Assembly: GCA_031002005.1 (NCBI GenBank)
Contig: CM061918.1
Coordinates: 66,312,531-66,376,530, forward strand
Direction: 5' to 3'
DNA from: Vandiemenella viatica
Lineage: Eukaryota; Arthropoda; Insecta; Orthoptera; Morabidae
Length of the DNA: 64,000 nucleotides
The position numbers were made by a program, and so were the translations under genes. The notes beneath the pieces are model-generated. The model saw only the letters and a list, made by a program, of their open reading frames with translations, made no database searches and was not told the origin of the DNA. Positions within the stretch are counted from its first letter, which is position 1, and each line of letters begins with the position of its first letter. Below are positions 12,074 through 23,400 of this stretch, piece by piece.

Positions 12074-13149
12074 AAAAAATTACTCTCTTTTGATTCTGTT
12101 GATGCTTTACGTGTTTCTGCTGTGTTACTTTTCAGTATCCATTTATCTAGGAACGTGAGTGTACTACTGCTATTTGTCTCTTTGTTTGTACTGTTTCCAT
12201 TCTTGTCAATTCCCACATTTTTATTGCTTAACAATCATTTGTCCATAAAAGTTAACTTCTTTTGATGGTTTATACCTCCCTTACTTTGAGTTACTGTATT
12301 TCTTATTATATTAACTATTCTACTACAGATTTTCATTTTTCCAGTATAGTTTAAGTGCAGCCCATGTCTGTTGTAGTGGTACCGTTCTAGTCTTTCTACT
12401 TCAAAGTTTAAACTTAGGTTTCTCTTATCACTAGTGTAACTGTTAATGTTATTTAACATGTTAGCATTAAAACCCCTGATTAAATTGTTCATGTATGGTT
12501 TGTCATACCTATATGGCACCGGATGCAAGATGACATTTGTCCTTTTATTAGCATCTATCAGTTTTTCTGATATTTTATTGAAAACATCACTATTTTGTCT
12601 TATTTCTATGTCATTTGTACCACCCATCACTATAACCATGTCATTTAGTCCATAACCACATGTCAACTCAGAAATACTACTGACAACCTCCGAAATTGTA
12701 GCGTTTGGTTTCATCACACTTTCTACTTGATAGTCTTTGCCAAGAAGTGAGATTAGAATATTTGCACAGTACCTCCCATGACTGTCAGACAAGAGGAGCA
12801 CTTTTTTCTTCTCATAGTTTTGAGACTTCAAAGAGTTGAGGTTCTGCAAATCCGAGTTTTTTCTTCTGTTTGTTGTTTTCTGCTTCTCTTCTGTTGTTGT
12901 TATCTGGTTTTCCAATTCACGCCCGCTGTTTTTTCTTTTATTTGCCTCTTCATGAATCACTTCATTTTGAACACACACTTTGTTTACAATAAATGACGAC
13001 GACACACAATTTATTTCACTTTGGCACTTTTTCTTCATCATAGGAACGTTTTCCTTTACTTTTTCACTTTTCTCTTTTGCACTTGTTACATTTTCCATTT
13101 TACCATTCTTCTCATTGATCTTCTGTTTATTTGTATACTGATCTGGCAT
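12040..13149 (-). pseudogene. LINE-C ORF1 with SGNH/GDSL esterase-like domain
   Basis: The 304-aa frame (13149-12235) has a basic, Lys/Glu-rich N-terminal 110 residues and then an SGNH-hydrolase fold. Visible are 'LLLSDSHGR' (nucleophile Ser near residues 121-123), 'MGGTND' (about 175-180, block III) and 'HGLHLN' (catalytic-type His near 265). Esterase-like ORF1 proteins are known from CR1/L2-group LINEs and are thought to aid RNP handling or membrane association. The frame stops at 12235, and a shifted frame (12234-12040) seems to carry the C-terminus ('LTFLDKWILKS'), so one frameshift near 12235 is likely. The start is the first ATG of the open frame; no Cys-rich PHD segment is evident. Confidence 0.8.
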
Positions 13150-13254
13150 TGTAAGTACTCCAAGATTTCTAAATAGATTTCTGCTTGACGTCCGTGGGCT
13201 TGATCTACAAACAGTTCTTATAGCAGATTTAAATATCCTATGTGCTTATGAAGA

Positions 13255-14170
13255 GTTTCCCCAGAATGATGAGCAGAGTATGAAAATAAGCAAAATATAT
13301 GAACTTCCTTGTTTCTAAAGCAGCTATTAGCTATTATCCTCAATGAAAATGTCACAAATTCAGTCTCTTAAGAAGTTGTTGAATATATTGCTTCCAGTTC
13401 TACTTGATATCAATATATACTCCCAGGAATTTTGTGAAACTGCTTTCATTGATTGCTTTTCCTTCAGATATGACATTACAACTGTCCTTTGGTTTTTGCG
13501 GTAGTAAATTAAAGTTACTGTGTGTTTTCTATTTTAAAAATTAATATATTAGCACTGAACCATCTATTCATTTTCTTTAGTGCATCCTTTGTTGTGTTTT
13601 CAAGGTTTTTTGCTGACGGGTGTTTTAATCATTTTATTTGTAGTATCATTTGAAAAAGCACCATATATTTACTATGACCTAAAATGCATGGGAGATCATT
13701 AATATAAATTAAGAATAGTGAAGTGCCAACAATTGAGTCTTGAGATTCCCTGCATTTAACTTTTCCCCATTTTGAGTTTGTAACCCCTCCTGTATTTTCA
13801 AACATAAACACTGCTTTCTATTTCACAACTACATTTCAAACCAAAGTCCTAGCCTACCACTAACACCAAAATGTTCTAATTTATACAATTCAATACAATT
13901 AATGGCCTTAGCCAGATCACAGAATATTCCTTGGGTATTTAATTTTTTATGCTTTGCTTCCAATATGTTGTCTATAAGAGCAAAGATTACTAACTGTTAA
14001 AACACCATGCCTAAAACCAAACTGTGTTTTACTGAGTAGTCATTATTACATACATGTACTTACCCCTTCTTAGATTGATTTTTCAAAGATCTTTGGAAAT
14101 ACCGATAGAAGTGATATGGATCTTTAGTTCTCAGTCTTTGAGTTATCACCCTTGTTGTAAGATGAGATTT
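13255..14170 (-). pseudogene. LINE RT fragment
   Basis: - strand pieces read 'KVKC', then a 'SLFLIYINDLP' block (near 13700) typical of the RT domain just before the catalytic box. Upstream, near 13900, are 'LAKAIN' and 'KLEHFGV'-like segments from the 'DLAKAFD...LxxLGV' region. Frames shift repeatedly. It abuts the 5' end of LINE-C. Confidence 0.55.
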
Positions 14171-15934
14171 CCACCAGATTTATTGAACTGTGTGCCACAG
14201 AATTAAGTAATATACTCAGTTACCTGTTCAACGTATGTTTACTTCAAGGTACCTTTCCAGAAAAACGTAAGTGTGCTGTAGTTAACAATACTGTAAAAAG
14301 GGGAATAAGTCAGTTGTATTGAATTACTGTCCTATTTCATTACCAACTTCCTTCTTCAAAATTTTTGAGAAAGCTGTGTACAACAGAATTTACCAATATC
14401 TTAAGAGTAAAAATATTCTAACTAAATCACTATATGTTTTTAAAAGGGCCATTCAACAGAACAAGCTGTATTGGCCATATTTTAAAAATAATAAATGATA
14501 AATTAATGCCTGTAGGATTTTTTTTTCTTATCTGAGGCATTTGACAGTTATGATCATGAAATTCTGATGCAAAAATTAAATTATGCTATACATGACACTG
14601 TTAATAAATGGTTTAGTTCTTACCTTGTGAATAGAAAACAGAAATTGTCACTGGAAATTTAATACTGGGCCATGTGACATGTATTTTCTGGGTGGGGATT
14701 TATTAGATTTGAAGTACCTCAGGGTTCTAAATATGGGCTGCTGTTGTTTTTAATATATATAAATGATCTACCCTGTGTTACATCCAAAAACTCAAAATTG
14801 TCTGATTTGCAGATGTCAAGCATAGGAATTCACTACCAAACATATTTTAATTTATATCTGATTAACAATTGGTATACAGCTAATGGCTTGTCTTTAAACT
14901 GTGATAAAACTCATTGCATGCAGTTCAATATTCCACACACAGATAAAATTTTCAGGCCAGTCCATTCAGGAGGTAGATAAAGGGAAAATTCTAGGTTTGC
15001 ATATTAATCATGATTTAAATTGGAGTGTGCATGTGTCTGACATACTGAAGCGGTTACATTTCAATTCATTCAGTTTCAGCAATAAGTGATCTCCATATGA
15101 GTAAACTAGTTATTTTGCTTATTTTCATTCCTTAGTGTCATATTTTATAATATTGTGGGGTAATTCTACTCACAGGGATAAAGTATTCAGAGCCAAAAAG
15201 CGAGTAATAAGAATTATTTAATTTAATTTAATTTAATTGCAATGGAGCACACGCTCCGGTGGCAATTTCCCTACACACCCATCTTCCCCCTATCCTGCAC
15301 CTACCTACATTTGCCCTCTGCAAATTTTATCTTTAACCCTTTAACTGCTACGGTTCGGCCGGCCGAGCCCTCGCTGAGTGCGGCTTTGTTTACGCCTAAG
15401 CTGTTTACCTGCGCTGGATTGCCGCATTAGACCGGACCGCTGTGTGCTGAATACATCTGGAGCGTTGTGTGTGGAGTTCTTCTGCTGTCGCTCTGCGATT
15501 TGAAACCGCAGATACAAAATAAATACAGTTAATATAACATCTAAAGTTTTTAAACCACTTCATAGTGAAAATATAGTGTGAATTGATTCTCGCGTATCTG
15601 TTGGTCTCATCAGCATTAGATATCATATGATATTCCGTTAGAAATATCAGGAAAAATGACAAACTGCTGGAATGTTAATGTAATCCACACTTGTGTCCTG
15701 CAGCTTAATCGACAAGCACATGCTGTCAAACACGTCACTAAAGCATTCTCTTTTTCCACACATTTCGCTCGAACAATCTGTAGCTTCAAACTCTGAAAAA
15801 TGGTCATTTTCCACTAGCTGATGTACACAGCTTAGGAAAATTACATCGAGATCCTGTCGAAGGGTTATCACTGTCATCCATATTAAAGTGATTATATTCA
15901 CTGTCGCTTCTAGTAATAATCTCCATGATTTCTT

Positions 15935-16156
15935 CCGCGGTACAAACACGACGGCGTATTCGGGAGGACGATGGTTCAAATCCCCGTCTAGGCATCCAGA
16001 TTTGGGTTTTCCATGGTTTCCCCAAATCACTCCAGGTGAATGCCGGGATGCTTCCTTCAAAAGGCCATAGCCGAATTCCTTACCATTCCTTGCCCCCCAT
16101 TCTTTAACATCTCTAAAAACCTAGCTGTTAAGAGACGTTAAGCAGTTAAAAAAAAT
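15935..16156 (+). mobile_element. SINE-1 (tRNA-derived), inside the piggyBac-like element
   Basis: Same family as 38890-39134 but on the + strand and missing much of its head. A box B (GGTTCAAATCC, 15973-15983) is followed by the family body (TTTGGGTTTTCCATGG, then GCCGGGATGCTTCC), and it ends GACGTTAAGCAG plus an A-rich tail. Confidence 0.8.
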
Positions 16157-16309
16157 AATGACTGTATGCCATTTTCTCAGCGAAAACTAAAAGGAAAAGA
16201 GCAACACAAATTAGATCGCAGCTACCAATGCTCAAGGGCCGAATGAGGAAAACAACTAACCACCCTGGGTGGAAATATGGCTTCATAGCCAGGCCGCTAA
16301 GAGGCTAGC

Positions 16310-16459
16310 GTGTTAACACGTCTGGAGTACAGACAGGGCGGCGAGGCGGCGCGTGTATACACGTCTGGAGCAGAGACAGAGCGGCAAGGCGGCGCGTGTA
16401 TACACGTCTGGAGCACCTGGGCGCAGTAGTAGCCACGCGCGTTAACGCGTCTACAGCAG
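16310..16459. repeat. 43-bp subterminal tandem repeat with palindromic boxes
   Basis: Three units of 43 bp start at 16310, 16353 and 16396, with a partial fourth at 16439. Each opens with a 10-bp palindrome (GTGTTAACAC, GTGTATACAC, GTGTATACAC, GCGTTAACGC) followed by GTCT(GG/AC)AG. The last unit runs directly into the right terminal repeat of the piggyBac-like element. Subterminal repeats like these can be transposase-binding sites; that role is inference. Confidence 0.85.
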
Positions 16460-17218
16460 TCAAAGGGTTAAATTCTTTCAAAGTTTTTGGTAAATTATTC
16501 ATCATTTCTCTTGGTAACTCATTCCAATCCCCGACACCCTTACCTAAAAAAGAGAATCTTCCTACACCCTTGTGCCTGAAATCGAGTGCCAGCTTGTGGT
16601 CATGGTCATCTTTTCCCTTCCATGCACTACTTTTCATACCTATTGCAATATCTTTCCATGCCTCATCACCAGTATATGCCCTGTACACTCCCATGACCCT
16701 CCTGTCTTGCAATGAATCCCATTCCAGCTCCTTTATCATATCCGTCACTGATTGCATTCTGAAATAATTTCCAGAAACAAATCTAGCAGCCCTTTTTTGC
16801 ACCCTCTCCAACTCCTGTGTTTGATACGTAAAATGAGGATCCCATACTACACTACCATATTCGAGCAATGGTCTCGCCAAAGTTTTGTAACCCAATTCCT
16901 TGACTTCTCTCGTACATCCCCTCATCACTCTCTCCAACAAGTGCAGAACTTTGAAACCTTTACCTACCACCTGTCCTATGTGTCCTGCCCAGTTAAGTTT
17001 GTTATCAAAAGTAATTCCAAGATATTTACATTTCAAGTCTTCAGCAAGCAATTCTTTCCCCACCTTATATTCATAATTAACCTTTTGTTTTTTGTTTGTG
17101 TATCTAATAAGCTGACTCTTCTTTGCATTTATCTTCATTCCATGTTTACCAACCCAATTAGATATCCTGTCCAGATCACCCTGCAACTGGATTACCAAAA
17201 GCGAATAATAAGAATTAT

Positions 17219-17392
17219 GATATGAAGTCTTCACGGGTTCTCTGCTGTACAGTGATGAAGAAAGACAACAATGAGCTTTTGGTGTCAGAGCTAGCCGCTG
17301 AAAGCTGGTTGTTGTCTTTCTTCAACACTATATGGCGGAGAACCCATGAAGAGTTCATACCATCGATACGCCGTGAAATCCTTCATTCTCAC
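17219..17392. mobile_element. 174-bp hairpin element
   Basis: Two arms of about 52 bp (17227-17279 and about 17300-17353) are imperfect reverse complements, sharing GTTGTCTTTCTTCA and AGAACCC. The segment lies between two copies of AATAAGAATTAT (17207-17218, 17393-17404). LINE-B reads through cleanly if one copy and the hairpin are removed. Confidence 0.65.
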
Positions 17393-17647
17393 AATAAGAA
17401 TTATGTGTGTGTTTAGCAGTATAATTTTATGCAGAGAACTCTTCAAGAAGTTAGGGATTTTAGCGAAGTATATATAAACATTAATGTCCTTCATAGTCAC
17501 CAGTTATACTCTATTTCAAATAAAGTTTAAAATACACAGTTATGGCTCTAGAAGTAAAATTGATCTACACAAGGATTACAAGTCATTGTTATTTATTCAA
17601 AAAGGGGTCTGGTATTCAGTTATACATGTCTTCAATATGTTTTCAAC

Positions 17648-18186
17648 TTGATTCTTAAGACTTCCGCGGCCGACTTTGTACATGATTTATAGCTTTACGG
17701 GCTATGTCGCGTCGTTTATTGGATAATTTATCTAAGCTTTCAGCTGTTATACTCCGGCCTTTTCCTCTGCGATGCTTGGTGACGGTTACTATGTGAACAT
17801 AAATATAAACAGTATCTCTGAAGAAGGCTGGAGTATAACAGCCGAAAGCTTAGATAAATTATCCAATAAACAACGGAGCATAGCCCGTAAAGCTAACTTA
17901 ACTTAACTTAGTCCACAACCCGAAGGTTGGTTGGATCCTCCCGAAGGAGGCATACTAAGCCATTGTTGTCAGAGGTAGGACGGCAAGTTCCTTCCCTCTG
18001 GGACCTATAGCTTAACGTGGAATCCGAACCACAGAGCATCCTGGTGTAGCTCATATGATCAAATGCAACTCTTGAAATTCCTGCGCCTGCCAGGATTCGC
18101 ACCCGGGACCGGAGCAGTGAATGTTTTGAAAGCAAGCGCCTTAGCCACTGAGCTACCAGACCGCTCTCCTTACAGCTATAAATCAA
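17648..18186. mobile_element. Foldback element with hammerhead-like core, itself carrying a SINE
   Basis: The arm at about 17680-17755 pairs with about 17825-17895 (shared blocks TTGGATAATTTATCTAAGCTTTC / GGAGTATAACAG and AGCCCGTAAAGCT, some mismatches). A SINE (about 17893-18175) splits the right arm, which resumes with GCTATAAATCAA at 18175-18186. The whole is flanked by GTTTTCAAC (17639-17647 and 18187-18195) inside LINE-B. In the right arm, CTGAAGA (17818-17824), a GGCTG...CAGCC stem and GAAA (17844-17847) match the conserved core of a hammerhead ribozyme. I could not draw a convincing stem III. Confidence 0.6.
17893..18175 (-). mobile_element. SINE-2, tRNA-derived
   Basis: On the - strand the head has box A TAGCTCAGTGG (18145-18155) and a B box GGTGCGAATCC (18093-18103) with tRNA-like spacing, followed by an unrelated body and a TTAAG-type pentamer tail (17893-17911). 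The short repeat (T)A(A/C)AGCT on each side is consistent with a target duplication inside the foldback arm. This is a different SINE family from that at 38890-39134. Confidence 0.8.
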
Positions 18187-18475
18187 GTTTTCAACATATG
18201 TTAAATGCCTGGCAGTGATAAGATGTAAGCCAGAAAACATTAAAAGAACTCATAATTGACAAATCCTTCTTCTACATTGAAGAATATATATATAAAAATA
18301 AAAAAAATAATGCCAGTTTGTGAAAATAATGTTGTTGTAATTAATGTATACATTATGCTGCGACAGTACATCTTATGCTACATTTTATATGCAATTGTTT
18401 ATCTGTAAATCTACCACTTTCCGCATCCTACAAAGCCAGTCTCTTATATTGGGATCTATGGAAAATGAATATATT

Positions 18476-19590
18476 TTTGTTGTTGTTGAAATATTGGGTA
18501 TAAAGGAAAACAAGGGCTTCCTAAACCAATCAACTGCACTGAGAGACTCATGTGATTGTCACATCACTGGCTAGCATGACTGGTGCAGGCTATTTAAGTA
18601 TGAACTCTCCAGTAGCCTGACACTTTGTTAGAAGAAGAAATCAGGCAGCAATTTTGAAAAGTCTCATCAAATTGACATGCTGCACTAGTGGGAGGCCAGA
18701 GAACGTTTTATACCACTGATACAGCAGGAGAGCCTCCATTCATTCACCCTCCATGATGTTTCATGGTTCCAGTGCATCATTAAGTGCTGTCTAGCAGTTA
18801 TTGGTTTAGGTGTGGATGTTCCTTTGGATTTCAAATACACAATTACATCTTCAACAATCGAGTTGGGTAGCTTTTTAAGAGTCCATCCTTAAATTATGTC
18901 ACACATTAAGGGGTGGGAGAGGGTCAGTTAAGTATGAAATCGTGTATCAGTAGTGGGGGGGGGGGGGATGGATCATAAGTTTTGCGATGTCACATACATA
19001 ATATGTATCACTATTTGGCACATAGTGGCTGTGCGAGTTCACATTCGCTGTACCTACAATTTTGCACATTGGCTACCTTTGAGGTACACTGAAAGGCCAA
19101 TATCACCTTTGAGGCTCTGACAAAATACGATTTCCACATACGTATTTAAATGATCGTCTGGCATATGTGGTCTATATCTTTCATCATACAAAGCCACTAA
19201 CCAACATAAGCAATCACATAAGAGGCAACAAGAGGTTTTGAATATCATGAAGATTTTTCCTCAAAGAATTCCAACTAGACAGGGAAATTCTTTGTTTGAT
19301 TAACGATGATGATGCTATGTGGTTGGATGAAGAACATGTTGATACATCAAAGGTTCCTAACATTATCCAAATGGAAAATGAAGTGACTGCTATGCCAGTA
19401 ATAAATAATATAAAGGAATGATTTAAAAGTGCATGGACACAAGATGACTAAATGTTGTATCGTTTATTTGATTTTATATATTTCAAATTTTCTAAAATGC
19501 TTGATTTATTGTTGATTTTCTGAAAAATATTTTAAGTAGAAATACATAAATAATTTTGGAAGTGCTCTTTTAATTTAATAATTTCTAAAT
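18476..19590. other. No recognised gene
   Basis: Contains a G-homopolymer (about 18955-18967) and a 64-codon - strand ORF (19248-19054, with 'YDERYRPHMPDDH') that I do not recognise. It may be a decayed transposase, but no family motif is visible. Confidence 0.35.
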
Positions 19591-20030
19591 TAAAAATTGC
19601 AAAATATTGATAATGCTGAAGGTATATTATCATTGAAAGTGGTAGATCAACATAATAACAAAATGACGAAATACATAGAAATCATATTTTGAAAAACTTT
19701 AAGTATGAAAGATACAATATAAGCAGTATTGATTATCGATCTAGTATTTGCACTTAATTTCCTCCCCTCTCCTTTATGACCATCTTTGCCGGCCATGCCA
19801 TTCACTAGACAGCCGTACACATCTGGCTCGGTCTGATGTCTCACTTCTGCAAGAATAAGGCTATACGCCGAAATATTGTGCATTTCTTGTTTTTGTTCTT
19901 TTCTGTGTTCGTCATTCCCAGCCGCCTTCTTCTGTGGCAGGTGTTGGTTCTAATTTCCCTATCCTTCTTTAGCTTTATTGCCTTAAAGCATTTTTGCTCA
20001 TTGTTGTTATATCTATATACATATGGCACA
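19590..20030 (+). repeat. Penelope-associated terminal repeat, copy 1
   Basis: The 19725-20000 segment is similar to 29480-29700 (+) and to the reverse of 29700-29960. All share GCAAGAATAAGG, (C/T)GCCGAAATATTGTGCATTTC or a decayed form, and a GCCTTAAAGCAT end. The other copies adjoin Penelope-like GIY-YIG fragments, so I read this as that element's terminal repeat. GGCtatacGCCGAAAT (19859-19874) resembles stem II plus the GAAA of a hammerhead ribozyme, but the CTGANGA half is damaged. Confidence 0.5.
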
Positions 20031-20289
20031 GATCAGATCTTGTTCTGATGCTGCTTCCTCTGTTATTTGTTTACAATTGTTTAAAAGCAAAACTTTTTCA
20101 CCAGTAAAACAACCTGCTGGTATCACACAAACCCCCTTGAATACCCTTTTTTCCTGTGGAGCCTGCTATGGGAAAACTAAATTTTGTAATTAACTAATTT
20201 CTGTGCTAGCCAAAACTTGCTATTATCCAGTTATTTTGTAGGAGTGCATTGGAAATGCATATATATTTTTTCTTTCTCAATGTTTACAG

Positions 20290-20492
20290 TTGCCTATGAT
20301 GGCCAGTTCACCAGAGGGTGAACAGTATGTCTCAAGAGTCACAATTGATGCTTTGCCGGATGAGGTTATGCTGAAGATCCTGTCATATTCTACATTCTCA
20401 GAACTCATCAATGTGACGCAGAATGTATCCAGACGTTGGAAAACACTGTCAAATGATCCTGAAGTGTGGCATGAGAAGGAGTTGTGTGTTGA
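20290..20492 (+). CDS. F-box/LRR gene exon 1 (first coding exon)
   Basis: Acceptor TTTACAG ends at 20289; the donor is GA|GTGAGA at 20493. It encodes the start and the whole F-box. Because a good acceptor precedes the ATG by under 10 bases, a non-coding 5' exon must exist upstream. Confidence 0.85.
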
Positions 20493-23400
20493 GTGAGAAA
20501 TATTTCTTTGGCAATTGTCTGTTTATTGCGATAGTTATTGCAGACTTCTTATTTAATTTTGTGAAGCTTAAAATTTGTAACTGCTAGTCTTGCCAGCATA
20601 GCCTTACAAGATTTGTTTTGTTGCATAATTGCATCAGGTGTTGCTTTTACAGGAAATAATTTGAGTACTTTGATATTACCTGATACAGTGTTGAATGTGA
20701 ACAGTAACTTTGGTTTTCTTTCATGAGATAACTAGTTAGGATAGCTGTGTTATTTTTAAAGCTAATGCTGAGCTATAAGATGCAGCTTGTATCCAAGGCA
20801 GTTGAGTGAGTTTTTGTAAAAAGGATTATGGAGCACAAATCTAACAAAACTGATGATTGCTACCTGAAACTAAACATTTTTAGCATCTCGCACTTCCTTT
20901 TCTTTGGGTCAATTGATCCTGTTGTCAAATCAACATTGCTATATCTTGGGTGGGTAAACTGGTTTGCAGCCATTTTCCTCACAATGTCGATAGTGACAAC
21001 TTTGAATCTGTATACGAGAAGCCCATTCTGTGGGGCCATCGAAGGATTGGATAAGGGACAGTCTCTACTTTGCAGAAAGAAATATCTCAGTGCAAATTTC
21101 ATACTAATCATGTAGTTATCTGTCTCTTATCTAAATTCAATTAGTTTTCGGCTTAATTATTCTGTTTAAAGGCCACACTGTTATATTCGCATATCTCTTT
21201 TTTGAAACATTCAGACAAGATTCTTAAGATAGATCTGTTAAGTTTTACTCTGCATCTGCCTTACTGCTGTTGTTGTTTAATTATAATGATATCGTTAGAA
21301 AAAAAGTGCTACAGTTTACCTATATTTGCAGTCACTTAGTTACTGATGATGAGGTGGAGTCCATTCTGGAGCAGGCTTGTCAACTGCGCCGTTTCATAAT
21401 GTTGCGCCCTGTCAAGCCATCAATCATTCGTGCACTTTGCGCCAATTGCCATCAGCTCACTACTCTGCATATTGATTCTATACAGAAGTTGTATGATGAT
21501 GTAAGTTGATGCTATATGATGCAGTAAAAGCTTAATGTAAATTTTTTTATTTATTATTATTTTTTTAGTTTTATTATATTCAGTATTATATCAGATTGAT
21601 AATATTGTGCTTATCCAGGTATTAAATCTCAGATTGAGCAGTGTAAACATTCCCATTGTAATAAATACTTAAAAAGGCTAATGAAATGTAATAGTCTGTG
21701 ATACTTCTTTGGTTTCGGCAACAATATATGATATTTTTATGAAAAGGGAAGTTAATACACACCTACTACTCACCAAAGTTGAAGGAATTAATGAAGTTGC
21801 AACCAAAAAGCAATTTACAAATACACTAAATTTTGGGATATGCTTTTACTTATGAAAATAGGAAGAAGTGACTGAGATCGTGAGGGCACTTACGGTCTGC
21901 ACAGGCACATGAGTGATGATTTTGACTCTTATAATGAGAGAGGAGGCAGTGTAGCAAAAATAATTTCAATAAAAAAATTATGGGAAAGAAATTAATGAAT
22001 ATGAATTAAAGAAGCACTTGTAAAACAGATAAAAAATTCTTCACTTTATCCATAATAAATGGACTTATGAAAGTCTGCAACTGTTTAAATTATATAAGCT
22101 AATAATCAACTGCAACACAGTTACCTTTAATGATGTTTATTTACATTGTGCGTTACTTTCAAATTGTATACATAAGACCTTCGTTTAATGTAATGTGAGT
22201 GTAGTTGTGAGTTTATGCGATGGCACATTTTAAGACACCTTCAAAATGAAAACTCCATAAGGTTTTCTTATGTATAGCAGAAACAAACACAAGCATATTG
22301 CAAATTAAAATGCATTAAAATGTATTTTATATTGCGTTTGAAAATGGGAATTAGTTCTCGAAATGTGTAACGCATAAAGTAAATAAAAATCATTAAAGGT
22401 AATTGTGTTGCAGTTGATAATTTGCTTATAATTTATATAGATAAAAAAATTATTGGAAATATGAAAGTTAAAATTAATTTGAAAAAAAAAATATGTATAG
22501 TTGTGAGAAACAAAGCTGCGCTGGGGTTGAGCACAGACTTCATAAGCTCAACTAGTCACCAGGAAATGACTAAATCAAAGGTTCTGTTCTTTTTTTTATG
22601 ACTCGTGCACCTAGGATGGTTAACTGATCGTGATGGTCGCCACCGAATTTTGATAACCTAAAATCCGGAAAAGGTCTGAAAACTACTCGAAGATAAAGTC
22701 AAGTTTCTAGGGTTCCAGAGTTTTATTCACAATTGCATAATCAAATTAATCAGTTAACACTTGAGGCAAATCGAAACTTCCTTACCAAAAGATTACCGGT
22801 TATGAAGGACAAGCAGCAAGAGATCCCCAAATATAAAAGTTACATTGCCTACCACGCTTCCAGTATGGTGTCGAACACACGCGGTTTTCTCAACTTCCTG
22901 TGCACGATGATTTCGGATCACAGCCCGAACATCCACTCCCTAGGACACCCGACCAAAATGTGTCCTGAGACCACATGGCCTCCTCTATTTATTGCCGCGA
23001 TGACGTGATGCCCCTGTGTACCAACTTATCAACAAAAATAAGCTCGCTAACTGGATTCCTTAATCTACCCTACTACGTACCGACCTATAGCGCAAGTCCT
23101 ATATCAGTCCCATGATCCTCTTCGTTGCCGGTAATGTTTTGAAACGTAATTCATTGTTTTTGGTAATTTCTAAGATATTCAAGCTATCGTCAAGTAAAAA
23201 TTATTTTTGGATTCTCTGAATTTTTTCCAACTCTTTAAGCTATTCCTCAAGTCTGTATGTTCACTGTACAGTGTTTTAAAAATTATTTCCCAACCCTCAT
23301 GTTTCAATCAGTACATTTAAACTTATAAATTCTATTGCTCCCCTGTTACTACTCAGATTTTGCTAAAAGGTACCTCAAAACGTTCCAAAGTGAGTGTAGT

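Larger units (their letters stand above)
8850..13250 (-). mobile_element. Near full-length CR1-like LINE ('LINE-C'), degenerate
   Basis: The order on the - strand is short 5'UTR, ORF1 (13149 leftward), ORF2 with endonuclease then reverse transcriptase (12073 to about 9083), and an AT-rich 3'UTR to about 8850. ORF1 with an esterase-like domain followed by an endonuclease-RT polyprotein is the arrangement of CR1-group LINEs. Several frameshifts break ORF2 and at least one breaks ORF1, so the copy is dead but retains full structure. It lies upstream of the F-box gene's first visible exon. Confidence 0.8.
15337..16467 (-). mobile_element. piggyBac-like element, internally deleted, TTAA TSD
   Basis: Both ends begin CCCTTT(A/G)ACTGCT in inverted orientation and are flanked by TTAA (15333-15336 and 16468-16471). 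The undisturbed LINE-A sequence at 36253-36262 has a single TTAA at the same place, proving a TTAA duplication. That target and CCCT-type end are diagnostic of piggyBac. On the - strand near 15940-15800 a piece reads 'EEIMEIITRSDSEYNHF...MDDSD', similar to the acidic N-terminus of piggyBac transposases. The catalytic domain is missing. A SINE lies inside, and a 43-bp tandem repeat abuts the right end. Confidence 0.88.
15219..17194 (-). pseudogene. LINE-A copy 3, 5'-truncated, with long TSD
   Basis: The - strand frame from 17206 leftward matches LINE-A copies 1 and 2: 'QGDLDRISNWVGKHGMKINAKKSQ', then the thumb region and the C-terminus 'FSFLGKGVGDWNELPREMM'. The 3' end has the family's AATTA-type pentamer tail at about 15219-15240. 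The flanks are a roughly 24-bp imperfect duplication (15194-15218 and 17195-17218), giving a target duplication for this truncated insertion. A piggyBac-like element (15337-16467) splits its 3' end. Confidence 0.85.
14180..18475 (+). pseudogene. LINE-B copy interrupted by nested insertions
   Basis: RT remnants run on the + strand from about 14200. The block 'FLIYINDLP' lies near 14744, and 'NGLSLNCDKTHCMQF' lies near 14880-14925. The 15060-15218 segment matches the reverse of 500-690. The copy is cut at 15218 by LINE-A, resumes near 17405, is cut again at 17648 by a foldback element, and resumes at 18187. It ends with the family 3'UTR (CTTATATTGGGATC near 18450). Continuity across all three breaks was checked against the copy at 1-725. 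Confidence 0.75.

Noticed and set aside
16396..17225. Open + strand frames of 123 and 157 codons
   Set aside because: They are antisense to LINE-A RT coding sequence; equivalent antisense frames appear opposite copies 1 and 2.
18090..18160. Possible tRNA gene on the - strand
   Set aside because: A and B boxes are present, but the sequence does not fold as a full tRNA and continues into a SINE body and tail.
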